Of a stretch of DNA of 64,000 bases, positions 17,092-27,951 are shown piece by piece. Source of the stretch: Ferrimonas kyonanensis DSM 18153 (GTDB lineage: Bacteria; Pseudomonadota; Gammaproteobacteria; Enterobacterales; Shewanellaceae); contig NZ_AUDJ01000002.1 in assembly GCF_000425405.1 (NCBI RefSeq), positions 1 through 64,000 of the forward strand. The letters run 5' to 3'. A program made the position numbers and the translations under genes. The notes under the pieces are model-generated. The model saw only the letters and a program-made list of their open reading frames with translations. It was not told the DNA's origin and searched no databases. The stretch's first letter is position 1. Every line of letters begins with the position of its first letter.

Positions 17092-17282
17092 TACAACCTG
17101 TATTTAAATCAGTGGCAGTCACGGCTTGGAATCCTATCAGCAAATTTAGTTCCCACAAAAGAGATTTTAATCCACGCCGGTGTGATCGCGACCGCAAAGC
17201 CGCTGATGGCCGCCGCGTTGACATTTGTTTTACGTGCCTTGAGTCATGCTGGGGGTGATTCTCATTCATAGGCTATGGCGAC

Positions 17283-18077
17283 ATGACTCCAACTTCGTTC
17301 TCTTGGTTACCGCGTTTTTCACTCTCCTTGCTGCTGACGTTGCTGATGAGCGGCTTCGCCATGGCGGCAGACTACCTGGTGGGCGAGGTGCGGCCGTTGC
17401 AGCGGGTGGTGGTCAGCGCCGAGGTGGACGGGGTGGTGTCGGCCTACCGGGCTTCTCTGGGGGATGCGGTGGAGCAGGGGCAGTTGCTGCTGACGCTGGA
17501 CGATCGCGATGCCACCCTGGCGGTGGCCCTGAGCCGGGCGCAACTGAGCCTCAGTCGTGCTGAGCACCAAAGCCAGTTAAAGCAGCTGAAACGGCTGCAG
17601 GCCCTGATTGACAAGCAGACCCTGGCTCAAAGCGAGCTGGACGATCAGGATCGCATCACCCAGATCAGCGCCGCCCAGGTGCAGGTGGACAGCCAACTGC
17701 TGGCACAGTCATTGCGCCAGCAGCAAAAAAATCGGGTGCAGGCGCCGTTCGCCGGGGTCGTGGCCGCCCGGTTGGTAGACAATGGCCAGTGGGTGAATGC
17801 CGGCGACCCTTTGTACGAGTTGGTGGACGTGGATCGGGTGATTGTGCGAGTGGTGATGCTGGAGCAGGATTACGTGCGCCTGACTCTGGGGGATGAGGTG
17901 CAGGTGACCCTGCCGTCGTTGTCGCTACAGACCACTGCCCGGGTGCTGCGGGTATCGCCATCGCTGCTCGATGATGGTCGCGGCTATCCGGTGGAGCTGG
18001 AGCTGGATAATCCGAATCATCACATAAAGCCCGGTTTTCGGGTTGAGGTGAGTCTGCTAGCGGGAGGCGGCCAATGA
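17283..18077 (+). CDS. RND efflux periplasmic adaptor protein
   Basis: A 264-residue membrane fusion protein, short for its class (AcrA is about 370). Signal peptide residues 1-28. Then a lipoyl-like half (VVVSAEVDGVVSAYRASLGD), a coiled-coil hairpin of about 80 residues (RAQLSLSRAEHQSQLKQLKR, LAQSLRQQQKNR) and the second lipoyl half (VQAPFAGVVAARLVDNGQWV), ending in the beta-barrel region. The reduced length means the membrane-proximal domain is small or absent. Its stop overlaps the start of the pump gene by 4 bp, so translation is coupled. Confidence 0.8.
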   Translation: MTPTSFSWLPRFSLSLLLTLLMSGFAMAADYLVGEVRPLQRVVVSAEVDGVVSAYRASLGDAVEQGQLLLTLDDRDATLAVALSRAQLSLSRAEHQSQLKQLKRLQALIDKQTLAQSELDDQDRITQISAAQVQVDSQLLAQSLRQQQKNRVQAPFAGVVAARLVDNGQWVNAGDPLYELVDVDRVIVRVVMLEQDYVRLTLGDEVQVTLPSLSLQTTARVLRVSPSLLDDGRGYPVELELDNPNHHIKPGFRVEVSLLAGGGQ

Positions 18078-21000
18078 GTGCGCTACTGAATTGGTTTACC
18101 CGCCGCCGTCTGGCGGCCAATCTGCTGAGTGTGGTGGTGGTGGTGCTGGGATTGGTGGCACTGTGGGATCTGCCGATGGCGGAAAAGCCGCGCATCGACC
18201 TTGGCCACGTATCGGTGTCGACGTTCTATCCCGGTGCATCGGCGGAGGATGTGGAAGCCAATGTCACCGGCAAGCTGGAGAAAGAGTTGCTGTCGGTGGC
18301 GGGCATACGGCAGTTCACTTCTCGGTCGGCATCGGGTCAGTCCAGCATCTCCATCTCGTTGGATCCCGAAGTCAGTAGTCCGGCCGAGGTCTATCAGGAC
18401 ATTCGCGATGCGGTTAACCGGGTGTCGGATCTGCCGGCCGGCGTCACCGAGCTGCCCTTGGTACGGGTGGCGAAGTCGTCGAACCTGGACTTTATGGTGG
18501 TGGGGATCAGCGCCGATCTGCCCTATGGCCAACTGCGGGAGCAAGCCCGTCAGCTGGAGCTGAAACTGAGGCGGGTACCGGGGATCAGCGAGGTTCAGCT
18601 TATCGACCTGCGCACCCCGGAGTACTGGCTGGAACTGCAACCGGAACAACTGAAACGTTACCAACTGACCCTGACCGACATTGCCGATGCCATTGGCCAG
18701 CGTAACGTACTGATGACCGGTGGTTCGATTCAAACTGAGGAAGGGAATCTGGAGCTGATTACCTCGGCGCAGATGCTGGCGCTGAGTGACCTGTCGTCAA
18801 TGGTGCTCAAAGCCAATCCACAAGTGACCCTGAAGGACGTCAGCGGCGCCATTCGACAGGGGTTTGAGCGCCGCCAGAGCCTGGCAACCCTCAATGGCCA
18901 GGTGGCCATCGGCTTCGATCTGCGGGCCACCGAAGCGGCGGACGTCATCGCCACCTCGAAGGCGGTGCAGGCGCTGCTAAAGCAAGAACAGGCCCGCTTG
19001 GGGCCGGACTATCAATTGCCCATCGGTTTTGATATCGCCCGCGAGATTCAGTCCAGGTTTGACATCGTCAAGTACAACGGCCTGGGCGGTCTGGCGTTGG
19101 TGCTGGTGGCGCTGTCTTTGTGTCTGCATCGCAAGGTGGCGCCCTGGGTGGCCTTTTCCATCCCCTTCTGTCTGCTGGGCACCTTGACGGTGTTGTCGAT
19201 GAGCGGTCAGATCCTCGACAGCTACACCATGGCGGCGCTGATCCTGATCATTGGCATCATCGTCGATGACGCGGTGGTGGTCAGCGAACGGATCACCGCC
19301 CGCCGCCAAGCCGGAGACGATGTCATGACCGCCGTTAGCGGCGGCGTCAGAGACGTATTTCCTGCCATTACCGTATCGATTCTGACCACCATGCTGGCGT
19401 TCCTGCCGTTGCTGTTTCTGCCCGGAAACGCCGGCAAGATGCTGTATGTGTTGCCACTGACCATCTCCATCGCCCTGGTGTTTTCCTTTATCGACGCATT
19501 GGTGATCATTCCCGCCCACATGAAGTCGGTGATGGGGCGAGCCCCGGCGGCAAAGGATCCCTGGGGGGCCCGTTTTGCGCCGGTGGTGCGCAGGGCGCTG
19601 GGTTATCCGAAGCGGTTGCTGCTGCTGACCTTACTGCCGGCATCCTGCCTGGCATGGGCACTGTACAGCCAGTTGCCGACGCTGTTTTTCCCCACCGACG
19701 GTGCCTACCTGGTGGAGATCAGCGCCCAGTTGGAGGGCAATCAAACCCTGGAGCAGAGTTGGCGGCGGGCGGCGGCGGTGGATCGCATGCTGGCGGATAC
19801 CGAGCAGGTGGTCAGTTGGTACGGTGAGGTGTCTGAGACCCAGGCCAGTTGGACCGTGAGCCTGACACCGGCCTCGGAACGCCGCATCGGTGCCGATGAG
19901 ATCGCGAGGCAGTGGCAACAGCAGGGGGAACAGTTTGCCGGCATTCTCAGCCTGGAGTTCGATGTCGACAGCGGCGGTGCCCCCAGTGGCCGCCCGGTGG
20001 ATCTGCAGATCGTTGGCGGCAGTGACGAGGCCCGCCAGCAGGCGGCCGATCGGGTCACTCAGTGGCTGGCACAGTACCCCGGCGTGTTGGCGCCGCATCA
20101 GTCCCAGGCCGACGCGGTGGCGCAGCTGAAACTCAGTGTCGATTATCCCTGGCTCAGCCGTTATGGCGTGACGCTGGAACAGCTGGCCAGGACGGTGCGC
20201 ATCGCCATCGAAGGCGAGCGGGTGTCGCGGGTGTTTAAAGGCAATGAGGAGGTGTTTTACCGGGTGGTGCTGGAGGACAACGATCGCAGCCCGGAGGAGC
20301 TTAATAATCTGTATGTCCGCGGCAGCGGTGGTCAGCTGGTGTCCCTGGACAAACTGGTTCAATGGCAGCCGGGACAACGGGATGAGGTGATCAACCACTT
20401 TAACGGCGAGCGCAGCATTCGAGTGTCGGCCAACATCGACACCGCCCTGACCGATCCCATTGCTGTCGAAGATGCCTTGTTGGCGGCCATGGGCAGTGTC
20501 GATCCGACGGTGGCCATCGTCAGCAGCGGCCAGGCCAAGGACACTCGCGAAGCCTTGGTGGGGCTGGCCATCGCCATGGTAATGGCGGTATTGGCCATCG
20601 CGGTGCTGATGATGTTGCTGTTTGATCGACTGGGCGAGGCACTGGTGGGGCTATTGGTGGTGCCGGTGGGCGTGGCGGCGGCGCTGTTGGTGCTGTGGCT
20701 CCATGGCAAGCCGCTGAGTTTCTTCGCCACCGTCGGCATCATCGGCATGACCGGTGTGGTGGTCAACAATGCGCTGGTACTGCTGTATCACTATCATGGC
20801 CGAAGCTTCAGTGACGATGACAGCCTGAGAATTCAGCAGCTGCTGGAGGGGGCCTGCAGCCGGGTGCGGCCGATGTTGGTCACCACCCTGACCACGGTGG
20901 CGGGATTGCTGCCACTGGCCTATGGCCTCGGAGGCTATGACAACCTGATGTCTCCCATCTCACTGGTGATTGGCTGGGGAATATTGCTGACCGCGCCGAT

Positions 21001-21103
21001 GGTGCTCATGCTGATTCCCGCCGGTTATTTGCTGGTGTTGCGTCATCGGGCCCGGCAGCAGCCGCAGCGGAGTCAGGCCGCAGCCGAGGCCCAGACCGCA
21101 TGA
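18074..21103 (+). CDS. RND efflux permease (HAE1-like)
   Basis: A 1009-residue proton-driven pump. Helix 1 lies near residues 10-30 (LAANLLSVVVVVLGLVALWD), followed by a porter loop. Helix 4 reads GIIVDDAVVVSERITARR, with the adjacent Asp pair of the proton relay, which is typical of HAE1/multidrug RND pumps and not of metal pumps. Two repeats of six helices are present (the second from about residue 510). Substrates could be dyes, drugs or envelope lipids. It lacks its own outer-membrane channel gene; the neighbouring czcC-type protein or TolC could serve. Confidence 0.85.
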   Translation: MSALLNWFTRRRLAANLLSVVVVVLGLVALWDLPMAEKPRIDLGHVSVSTFYPGASAEDVEANVTGKLEKELLSVAGIRQFTSRSASGQSSISISLDPEVSSPAEVYQDIRDAVNRVSDLPAGVTELPLVRVAKSSNLDFMVVGISADLPYGQLREQARQLELKLRRVPGISEVQLIDLRTPEYWLELQPEQLKRYQLTLTDIADAIGQRNVLMTGGSIQTEEGNLELITSAQMLALSDLSSMVLKANPQVTLKDVSGAIRQGFERRQSLATLNGQVAIGFDLRATEAADVIATSKAVQALLKQEQARLGPDYQLPIGFDIAREIQSRFDIVKYNGLGGLALVLVALSLCLHRKVAPWVAFSIPFCLLGTLTVLSMSGQILDSYTMAALILIIGIIVDDAVVVSERITARRQAGDDVMTAVSGGVRDVFPAITVSILTTMLAFLPLLFLPGNAGKMLYVLPLTISIALVFSFIDALVIIPAHMKSVMGRAPAAKDPWGARFAPVVRRALGYPKRLLLLTLLPASCLAWALYSQLPTLFFPTDGAYLVEISAQLEGNQTLEQSWRRAAAVDRMLADTEQVVSWYGEVSETQASWTVSLTPASERRIGADEIARQWQQQGEQFAGILSLEFDVDSGGAPSGRPVDLQIVGGSDEARQQAADRVTQWLAQYPGVLAPHQSQADAVAQLKLSVDYPWLSRYGVTLEQLARTVRIAIEGERVSRVFKGNEEVFYRVVLEDNDRSPEELNNLYVRGSGGQLVSLDKLVQWQPGQRDEVINHFNGERSIRVSANIDTALTDPIAVEDALLAAMGSVDPTVAIVSSGQAKDTREALVGLAIAMVMAVLAIAVLMMLLFDRLGEALVGLLVVPVGVAAALLVLWLHGKPLSFFATVGIIGMTGVVVNNALVLLYHYHGRSFSDDDSLRIQQLLEGACSRVRPMLVTTLTTVAGLLPLAYGLGGYDNLMSPISLVIGWGILLTAPMVLMLIPAGYLLVLRHRARQQPQRSQAAAEAQTA

Positions 21104-21214
21104 AATAACACCTTGGCCTTTAGGCAGAATTCATGGTGGCATCGACCGGCGAGCGCGGTATCGATGGCTATACTCAAATGGCTGCATCCTTATTGAAAAA
21201 ACGGAGCATTCACC

Positions 21215-22240
21215 ATGTTACGAGCCGTGACTGCGGTATTGATGTTGATGGGCGGGGGAACGGCGCTGGCCAGCGATCCCTTGCACCTGCCGAAACAGAG
21301 TGGCTGGAGTGGCTATCTGGGGGCGGGGGCGACCTATTTTGATTTGAGTTCTAACTTCATTACCGGCAACCGCTTCGTCGATTTTGATAATCAACAGAGT
21401 CGGGGGCTGGAATCGTCCCCCGCCAGTGACAGCCAGGTCGCACCGGAAATTCTGGTGGACCTGCGCTACACCTTTGCCGAGCATCAGACCCAGTTGTTTT
21501 TCGGTAATCTGGTGCAGGACATGGTGCGGCTGGATTTCAGTGAACAGCTGGGGGTGCGGCGTCAGTTCGGATCCTGGGGCATCGGTTCGCTCGCCTACCT
21601 GTTTTCCGCCGTGCCCAATGAGGTGTGGCAAGACCCATTCCAGGTCGACAGTCCGCGCAGCAAAACCGATCGCGACTCCCAGGGATTTCGCCTTGGCTGG
21701 GACAACATCGCCGATTCCACCATCGGCGTGCATTACAGCTACCGCCGCATCGACGTCGATCAGGAACTGAGCGGCGCCGAACTGACACTGATGGGGCGGC
21801 TAACCCCGCAACAGGCGTCGCAGTTGCAGCGGGATGGCAATCGGCACCGGTTGGATCTGTTTGCTCACTGGAAACTGTCTCAGAATCAACACCTGACGCC
21901 GGCGCTGCTGTACATCGAGCGCGACAGCGACGGCGATGCCAACGGTGGCCAGACTAAGGGGGTGCAGCTGACCTACGTCTACCGGGGCGATCGCATCAGC
22001 GGCACCCTCAGCGGTTATTTTGGTGAGCGCGACTACGATGAGGCCAACCCCATCTATGAACGCGAAGCCGATGCCGATGAGTATGGCATCAGCGGCAACC
22101 TGTTTGTGCACCGTCTGTTTGATCTTAACCACTGGGATCTGCGCTTAGGGGTGATGTACTTTGACAGCCGCGCCAAGGTGGACTTCTACGACAGCGATCT
22201 GCTGGGAGCCAACGTATCGCTACTGTACCGCTTTCATTAG
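21215..22240 (+). CDS. DUF2860 outer-membrane protein
   Basis: A 341-residue protein from ATG 21215 with GGAG 8 bp upstream. Signal peptide residues 1-19 (cut near ALA-SD). The body is rich in aromatic strand endings ([51 protein letters not shown]) and ends in YRFH, an outer-membrane barrel C-terminus. The pattern ([11 protein letters not shown]..., SNFITGNRF) matches DUF2860, a family of Vibrionales/Alteromonadales proteins of unknown function. It follows the RND pump gene by 111 bp and precedes the hybrid kinase by 11 bp, so it belongs to this operon and may be the outer-membrane sensor or pore partner. Confidence 0.75.
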   Translation: MLRAVTAVLMLMGGGTALASDPLHLPKQSGWSGYLGAGATYFDLSSNFITGNRFVDFDNQQSRGLESSPASDSQVAPEILVDLRYTFAEHQTQLFFGNLVQDMVRLDFSEQLGVRRQFGSWGIGSLAYLFSAVPNEVWQDPFQVDSPRSKTDRDSQGFRLGWDNIADSTIGVHYSYRRIDVDQELSGAELTLMGRLTPQQASQLQRDGNRHRLDLFAHWKLSQNQHLTPALLYIERDSDGDANGGQTKGVQLTYVYRGDRISGTLSGYFGERDYDEANPIYEREADADEYGISGNLFVHRLFDLNHWDLRLGVMYFDSRAKVDFYDSDLLGANVSLLYRFH

Positions 22241-22251
22241 GGGCGGCGGCC

Positions 22252-25200
22252 ATGGGGCGAGTATGGTTGTGTGGCCTGATTCTGCTGTGCTCTTCGGCCT
22301 GGGCTCAGCCCCCGCCCGGGGTTACGGTGACCCTGACGGTGCAGGAGCGGGCCTGGATGGCTCAGAACCCGACGGTGGTGGTGGGGGTTGAAGAGTGGGC
22401 GCCATTGTCCTTCAGCCAGCAGGACGGTCAGATTGGCGGCCTGGCTGCCGGTTACATGGAGCTGATCGCGACTCGAACCGGACTGAATTTCCGCTACGAA
22501 TCCCGGCCGTGGCTGGCGCTGCTGGATGGCATGAAAAACGATGAAATCGATATTATTCCGGCGATTTTTCATCTGCCAGAGCGGGAGGCGTTTGGCATCT
22601 TCAGTGAGCCATTCTACGAGATAAAGGAGTTTCTGTACGTTAAAGCCAGCAATGACGCGATTCAGTCGTTTGACGATCTCAACGGCAAGCGACTGGCATT
22701 GGTACGGGGCTACACCAGTTGGGTGCGGGTGGCCAAGCGTTTTCCCGATATCGAGCTGGTACCGGCGGACGATCTGCTGCAAGCCATCAATATGGTGCTC
22801 AATGGCGAGGTCGATGCCACCTTTGAGTCTCAGATCGTGGTGGAGCAAGCTCTCAACGATTCCATGGTCGGTGGCCTGAAAGGGTTGCAGCAACACGCCT
22901 TTCAAGACATTCCCCTGCACATCATTTCCCGAGTCGCGGCCCCGGAGTTGGCGTCCATTCTCCAGAAGGGGCTGAACACCATCAGCGCCGAGGAGATGCG
23001 CTCAATTCAGAATCAGTGGTTGGTTACCGGGGTGTCCGAGGAGAAGCCTCAGGAATCGGCCTACCTCAATCTGCAATGGCTGGTGGGTGGGCTGGTGGCC
23101 ATCATCGCCCTGTTGTTCGCGGTCACCAAGCTGCTGGCCCGTTATGCTCGTTCCGAGCGGGCCGAACTGCAGTTTGGTTCGCCCCGATTCAGCCATATGG
23201 TGCTGATTGGGTTGGGGGTGTTTGTGACCTTTGTCATCGCCATGAGCCTGTTGATGCTCGATTACAACAAGCGGGTGCTGCAGGACCGCACCTTTATCTC
23301 TCTGGATGTGATTGCCACTTCGGTGCAGGAGAGCCTGGAAAACCAGGTCAGCAGTCGTCAGCAGGCGCTGGCGCTGATGAGCCGAAAGCAGGAGTTTATC
23401 CAACTGGTGGAACGGTTGTTGGCCTTACCCCGCCACCCGCAGATTCTGATTCAGTCTGAGGAGTTGGCTGCGGTGCGGGTGGAACTGGCGGCCCTGAACA
23501 GCATTCTCGGTGATCTCGGCTTTTTCGTCATCGCCCCGGATGGCACCAGCCTGGCGGCGGTCAGGGATGAAAACATCGGCGTACGCAACATCATCGCCAG
23601 TGCCAAGACTCGACAGTTTATTCAGTTGCTGGCGGGGCAAAGTCTGTTCATTCCGCCGCTGCCGTCGGACATCGGCGATAGTGGCTTCACCATGTTTGTG
23701 GCGATGCCGATTTTTAACAGCCAGGGCAAGGTGATTGCGGTGCTGGCGGAGCGGCTCGACCCGATAAAGGGCTTTAACGCCATCATTCAGACCGGCCGGG
23801 TCGGCGAAACCGGCGAAACCTACGCCCTGAGTAAGCGCGGGTTGTTGCTGTCCAGCAGTCGTTTCGAACAAACGCTGGTAGAGAGCGGGCTGCTGGCTCC
23901 GGGTCAGCCCAGCATGCGCGCCATCGAGGTGCGCGATCCGGGCCGGGATCTGACCCAGGGTCAACCGGTTCGCTCCGGTAAGCGGCCCCTGACCCGAATG
24001 GCGGCCAGTATCGCCCTGGGTCAAAGCGGGGCATCGATTCAGGGCTATAGGGACTATCGCGGCGTCAAGGTCGTGGGGGTGTGGAAATGGAGCGATAAAC
24101 TGGGGCTGGGGCTGGCGACCGAGATGGACGAGGCCGAAGCCCTGATGTCTTACAACACCCTGAAAAATACCATGGCGCTGGTGCTGGGAGTGACCTTGCT
24201 GTTCGCGGTGGCGGCGATCCTGTTTACCCTGAACCTGGGAAAAAATGCCAATGCTCGTTTGGCTCGATCCAAGGCATCGCTGGATCGGCGAGTGAAGCAG
24301 CGCACCCTGGAGTTGTCGCTGTCGGAGGAGAAGGTACGGTTGCTGCTCGGCTCGGTGGGGCAGGGGATTTTGGGGATCGAGAACAACGGCCGGGTCAGTT
24401 TCGTCAATCCGGCGGCGCTGGCGATGCTGGGCTATCAGGAGGCCGAGTTGCTGCAGCAACCCATAGAGCCGATCCTGTTTCCGACCACCGAGGCTGCCGG
24501 GCCGGTGGCCCCGAGTCCACTGGCCCGAACCCTGAAACAGGGCCTGAAGGAGCAGATTGACGATCAACTGCTGGTGCGGCGCAATGGCCAGTCTTTTTCG
24601 GCGGAATTTGCCGCCCATCCGGTGCTGAAGCAGGATGAGATCATCGGGGCGGTGGTGGTGTTCAGCGACATCACCGCCCGTAAGGCGATGGCCCGGGATC
24701 TGGCTCAGGCCAAGGAAGAGGCGGAAAACGCTTCGCTGGCCAAGAGTGAGTTTCTGGCCAACATGAGCCATGAAATTCGTACCCCGATGAATGCCATCAT
24801 CGGCATGTCTTACCTGGCGCTGGAGACCGATCTGAACCGCAAACAGCGCTCCTTTATCGACAAGGTGCACCGCTCGGCGGAAGCGCTGCTGGGGATCATC
24901 AACGACATCCTGGATTTCTCGAAAATTGAAGCGGGCAAGATGACGCTGGAATCCACTCCGTTCTACCTCGACGATGTGCTCAGCAATCTCAGCAACCTGA
25001 TCGCCCTCAAGGCGGAAGAGAAGGGGCTGGAGCTGCTGTTTAATGTGGACCCGGATGTGCCTCAGGCCCTGATTGGCGACCCCCTGCGTCTGGGGCAGAT
25101 CCTGACCAACCTGGGAAACAACGCCATCAAGTTTACCGACAGCGGCGAGATTGTGGTCGCCATCCGCCTGCAGGAGCAGTTTCAGGGCCAGGCGCAATTG

Positions 25201-26934
25201 CTGTTCTCGGTGCGCGATACCGGCATCGGCATGAGCCCGGCTCAGCGACAGCGATTGTTTCGGGCCTTTAGCCAGGCGGACAGTTCCACCACTCGCAAGT
25301 ACGGTGGTACCGGCCTGGGGCTGACCATCAGTAAGACCCTGACCGAGATGATGGGCGGTGAGATCTGGGTGGAGAGTCAGCCCCAGCAGGGCAGTGTGTT
25401 CAATTTTACCGTTCACCTGGAGGTGCAGACAAACGCCGAACCGAGGGCCCGCTACGATCGCAATCAACTGCGGCAGCTGACCGCCCTGGTGGTGGACGAC
25501 AATCCGGTGGCCCGCAACATCCTGGTGAACATGCTGGAGAATTTTGACCTGGAGGTGGAGGATGCGCCGGCAGCCGATGAGGCGCTGAAGCTGATGCTGG
25601 GCCGTCACTTTGATTTGCTGTTGGTGGACTGGAAGATGCCGGGCATCGATGGCTTCGGCTGCATTCGCCGCATGCGTCAATGTGGGCTGGAGTCGGAGCC
25701 TAAGGTGATCATGGTCACCGCCTACGGCCGCGAAGAGGCGATGCAGGAAGGGCTGGACAACGGCCAGCAGCTGGATGCGGTGCTGAGCAAGCCCATCACC
25801 CCTTCCAACTTGCTCGATGCCATCGGCGAGGCCCGGGGGGAGGCGGTAGTGCGCCACAACCGTAAGTTAGATAAGCGCAGCCAGATGCAGGACTCGTTGC
25901 CGCGCCTGCAGGGGGCACGGGTACTGCTGGTGGAGGACAACGAGTTTAACCAGGAGTTGGCGCGGGAACTGCTTCAGCAAAATGGTCTGAAGGTCGAGGT
26001 GGCCGGCGACGGTCAGCAAGCGGTCGAGCGGTTGCAGCACGACGACGAGTTTGACGTGGTGCTGATGGACGTGCAGATGCCGGTGATGGATGGCTACCGG
26101 GCCACCGAGACGATTCGTCAGCGGCCGGAGTTTGAAACCTTGCCCATCATCGCCATGACCGCCAATGTGATGGCCCGGGATCTGGAGCGGGCCAGAGAGG
26201 CGGGCATGAACGATCACATCGGCAAGCCCATCGACGTGGAGGAGATGTTTGCCACCCTGGCCCGCTGGATTGGTCGGGATCCGCAATCGGTGCCATCGTC
26301 GCCAGCCGAACCCGCCATGGCATTGAGTGCTTTGCAGCCCGGCATCGATACCGACCATCTGCAGACCATTACCCTGGGTAACACCGGTTTGTTGCATAAA
26401 CTGCTTAGTCACTTCGTTCGGGATCACGGCCAGTTTTCACAGCCGTTTGAGCAACTGCTGCAGCAGGACCGGGACGAGGCCACTCGGTTTGCCCATACCC
26501 TGAAAGGGGTGGCGGGCAATCTGGGAGCCAACCAGGTTCAGCAACTGGCGGATCGACTGGAGCAGGCCTGCCTGGCTTCGGAACCTTCGGACCAGCTGTT
26601 GTCGCTGGCGCAGCGGTTGCAGACGGTGCTGGCGCCGTTGTGCCAGCAGATTGAGCGCTTTCTGCAAACGGAGATGCCGGTCGAGTCTACACTAATAGAG
26701 GTTGATACTGAGCAGCGGCTGCAACAACTGCGGGCGCTGCAATCCCTTCTCAAGGATGACGACACAGAAGCAGTGGATCGGATTGATCAATTGCTGGCTC
26801 AGATAAAGGAACCGGGCTTGAAACGGCGCTTGGCTAAGATTGGCGAGGCGGTGGAACAGTTTGATTTCGAGCGGGCCCTGGCGTTGCTGAGAAAACTGGC
26901 ACTGTCGCAGGGGTGGCCGCTGGAGGAGGAGTAA
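22252..26934 (+). CDS. BvgS-like hybrid sensor histidine kinase
   Basis: A 1560-residue membrane phosphorelay kinase. In order: signal peptide 1-19; a periplasmic solute-binding (SBP_bac_3) domain about 35-262; membrane helix about 276-298 and another 320-341; a dCache-like periplasmic domain about 345-630; helix about 640-662; PAS about 690-815; HisKA with His840 (SHEIRTPMN); HATPase to about 1055 ([20 protein letters not shown]); receiver 1 with Asp1126; receiver 2 with Asp1273; HPt with His1415 ([13 protein letters not shown]). The two sensory modules suggest two signals, one a small molecule of amino-acid type. The gene ends 1 bp before the HD-GYP regulator, its likely output partner. Confidence 0.85.
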   Translation: MGRVWLCGLILLCSSAWAQPPPGVTVTLTVQERAWMAQNPTVVVGVEEWAPLSFSQQDGQIGGLAAGYMELIATRTGLNFRYESRPWLALLDGMKNDEIDIIPAIFHLPEREAFGIFSEPFYEIKEFLYVKASNDAIQSFDDLNGKRLALVRGYTSWVRVAKRFPDIELVPADDLLQAINMVLNGEVDATFESQIVVEQALNDSMVGGLKGLQQHAFQDIPLHIISRVAAPELASILQKGLNTISAEEMRSIQNQWLVTGVSEEKPQESAYLNLQWLVGGLVAIIALLFAVTKLLARYARSERAELQFGSPRFSHMVLIGLGVFVTFVIAMSLLMLDYNKRVLQDRTFISLDVIATSVQESLENQVSSRQQALALMSRKQEFIQLVERLLALPRHPQILIQSEELAAVRVELAALNSILGDLGFFVIAPDGTSLAAVRDENIGVRNIIASAKTRQFIQLLAGQSLFIPPLPSDIGDSGFTMFVAMPIFNSQGKVIAVLAERLDPIKGFNAIIQTGRVGETGETYALSKRGLLLSSSRFEQTLVESGLLAPGQPSMRAIEVRDPGRDLTQGQPVRSGKRPLTRMAASIALGQSGASIQGYRDYRGVKVVGVWKWSDKLGLGLATEMDEAEALMSYNTLKNTMALVLGVTLLFAVAAILFTLNLGKNANARLARSKASLDRRVKQRTLELSLSEEKVRLLLGSVGQGILGIENNGRVSFVNPAALAMLGYQEAELLQQPIEPILFPTTEAAGPVAPSPLARTLKQGLKEQIDDQLLVRRNGQSFSAEFAAHPVLKQDEIIGAVVVFSDITARKAMARDLAQAKEEAENASLAKSEFLANMSHEIRTPMNAIIGMSYLALETDLNRKQRSFIDKVHRSAEALLGIINDILDFSKIEAGKMTLESTPFYLDDVLSNLSNLIALKAEEKGLELLFNVDPDVPQALIGDPLRLGQILTNLGNNAIKFTDSGEIVVAIRLQEQFQGQAQLLFSVRDTGIGMSPAQRQRLFRAFSQADSSTTRKYGGTGLGLTISKTLTEMMGGEIWVESQPQQGSVFNFTVHLEVQTNAEPRARYDRNQLRQLTALVVDDNPVARNILVNMLENFDLEVEDAPAADEALKLMLGRHFDLLLVDWKMPGIDGFGCIRRMRQCGLESEPKVIMVTAYGREEAMQEGLDNGQQLDAVLSKPITPSNLLDAIGEARGEAVVRHNRKLDKRSQMQDSLPRLQGARVLLVEDNEFNQELARELLQQNGLKVEVAGDGQQAVERLQHDDEFDVVLMDVQMPVMDGYRATETIRQRPEFETLPIIAMTANVMARDLERAREAGMNDHIGKPIDVEEMFATLARWIGRDPQSVPSSPAEPAMALSALQPGIDTDHLQTITLGNTGLLHKLLSHFVRDHGQFSQPFEQLLQQDRDEATRFAHTLKGVAGNLGANQVQQLADRLEQACLASEPSDQLLSLAQRLQTVLAPLCQQIERFLQTEMPVESTLIEVDTEQRLQQLRALQSLLKDDDTEAVDRIDQLLAQIKEPGLKRRLAKIGEAVEQFDFERALALLRKLALSQGWPLEEE

Positions 26935-27951
26935 GTGGACAACCCCGTCATCCTGGTGGTCGACGACAATCCTGACAACATCAATCTACTCAGCTCCGTG
27001 CTGCGTAACGACTACAAGGTCAAGGCCGCCACCAGCGGCCATAAGGCGTTGGAGATCGTGGCCCGTACGCCCAGACCGGACATGATTCTGCTGGACGTGA
27101 TGATGCCGAAGATGGATGGTTATCAGGTTTGCGAGCGGCTGAAAAAGGATCCCACTACCGCCCACATCCCGGTGATTTTCGTGACCGCCAAGATCGCCGT
27201 CGAAGATGAAACCCGCGGACTGGAGCTGGGGGCGGTGGATTACATCACCAAACCCATCAATCCGTCTCTGGTGCGGGCGAGGGTGCACACCCATCTGGCG
27301 TTGTCGGATCAGAACCGGGAACTGACCCGGCAGGTGGCGGAGAAAACGGAAGAGTTGAATCAGAGCCGGCTGTCGGTGATTCAGACACTGGGCCGGGCGG
27401 CGGAATACAAAGACAACGAGACCGGCATGCACGTGATCCGCATGAGCCACTATTCGCGCCTGATTGCCCAGCAGCTGGACGTCAGCGAGCACTGGGTCGA
27501 CCTGTTGTTCAACGCCTCGCCCATGCACGACATCGGTAAAATCGGCATTGTCGATGCCATCTTGCGTAAGCCTGGCCGGCTGGAAGGGGAGGAGTGGCAG
27601 GAGATGAAGCGCCACTCTGAATACGGCGCCGACATTTTGCGCCAACACACCTCGGAGTTACTGGTGATGGCCCGGGAAATTGCCCTGACCCACCATGAAA
27701 AGTGGGATGGCAGCGGTTACCCCGCCGGCCTCAGCGGCACCGACATCCCCTTGTCGGCGCGCATTGTGGCCATCGCCGACGTGTTTGATGCCCTGACTTC
27801 GGAGCGCCCCTATAAGCCGTCCTGGCCGGTGCAGGAATCGGTGGCGTTCATCGTCGACAATGCCGGCAGCCATTTCGATCCGCAGCTGGTGCAGCTGTTT
27901 CAGCGTTGTCTGCCGGAGATCCTGGCCATTCGTGACCAGTTTGCCGGCTAA
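26935..27951 (+). CDS. Response regulator with HD-GYP phosphodiesterase output
   Basis: A 338-residue protein with a GTG start immediately after the kinase stop (GGAGGAG 5 bp before). Receiver domain residues 4-120 with phospho-acceptor Asp54 (ILLDVMMPKMDG) and a coiled linker, then an HD-GYP domain about 150-330: HDIGKIGIVDA carries the metal-binding HD, and HHEKWDGSGYPAGLSG contains the full HD-GYP signature. It should hydrolyse cyclic di-GMP when phosphorylated by the upstream kinase. This links the RND/DUF2860 operon to motility or biofilm control (inference). Confidence 0.9.
   Translation: MDNPVILVVDDNPDNINLLSSVLRNDYKVKAATSGHKALEIVARTPRPDMILLDVMMPKMDGYQVCERLKKDPTTAHIPVIFVTAKIAVEDETRGLELGAVDYITKPINPSLVRARVHTHLALSDQNRELTRQVAEKTEELNQSRLSVIQTLGRAAEYKDNETGMHVIRMSHYSRLIAQQLDVSEHWVDLLFNASPMHDIGKIGIVDAILRKPGRLEGEEWQEMKRHSEYGADILRQHTSELLVMAREIALTHHEKWDGSGYPAGLSGTDIPLSARIVAIADVFDALTSERPYKPSWPVQESVAFIVDNAGSHFDPQLVQLFQRCLPEILAIRDQFAG

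Noticed and set aside
23425-25857. Open frame of 810 codons on the minus strand
   Set aside because: It lies opposite the hybrid kinase, whose domains are clear. High GC gives long antisense frames; the product is His/Gln/Arg-rich without motifs.
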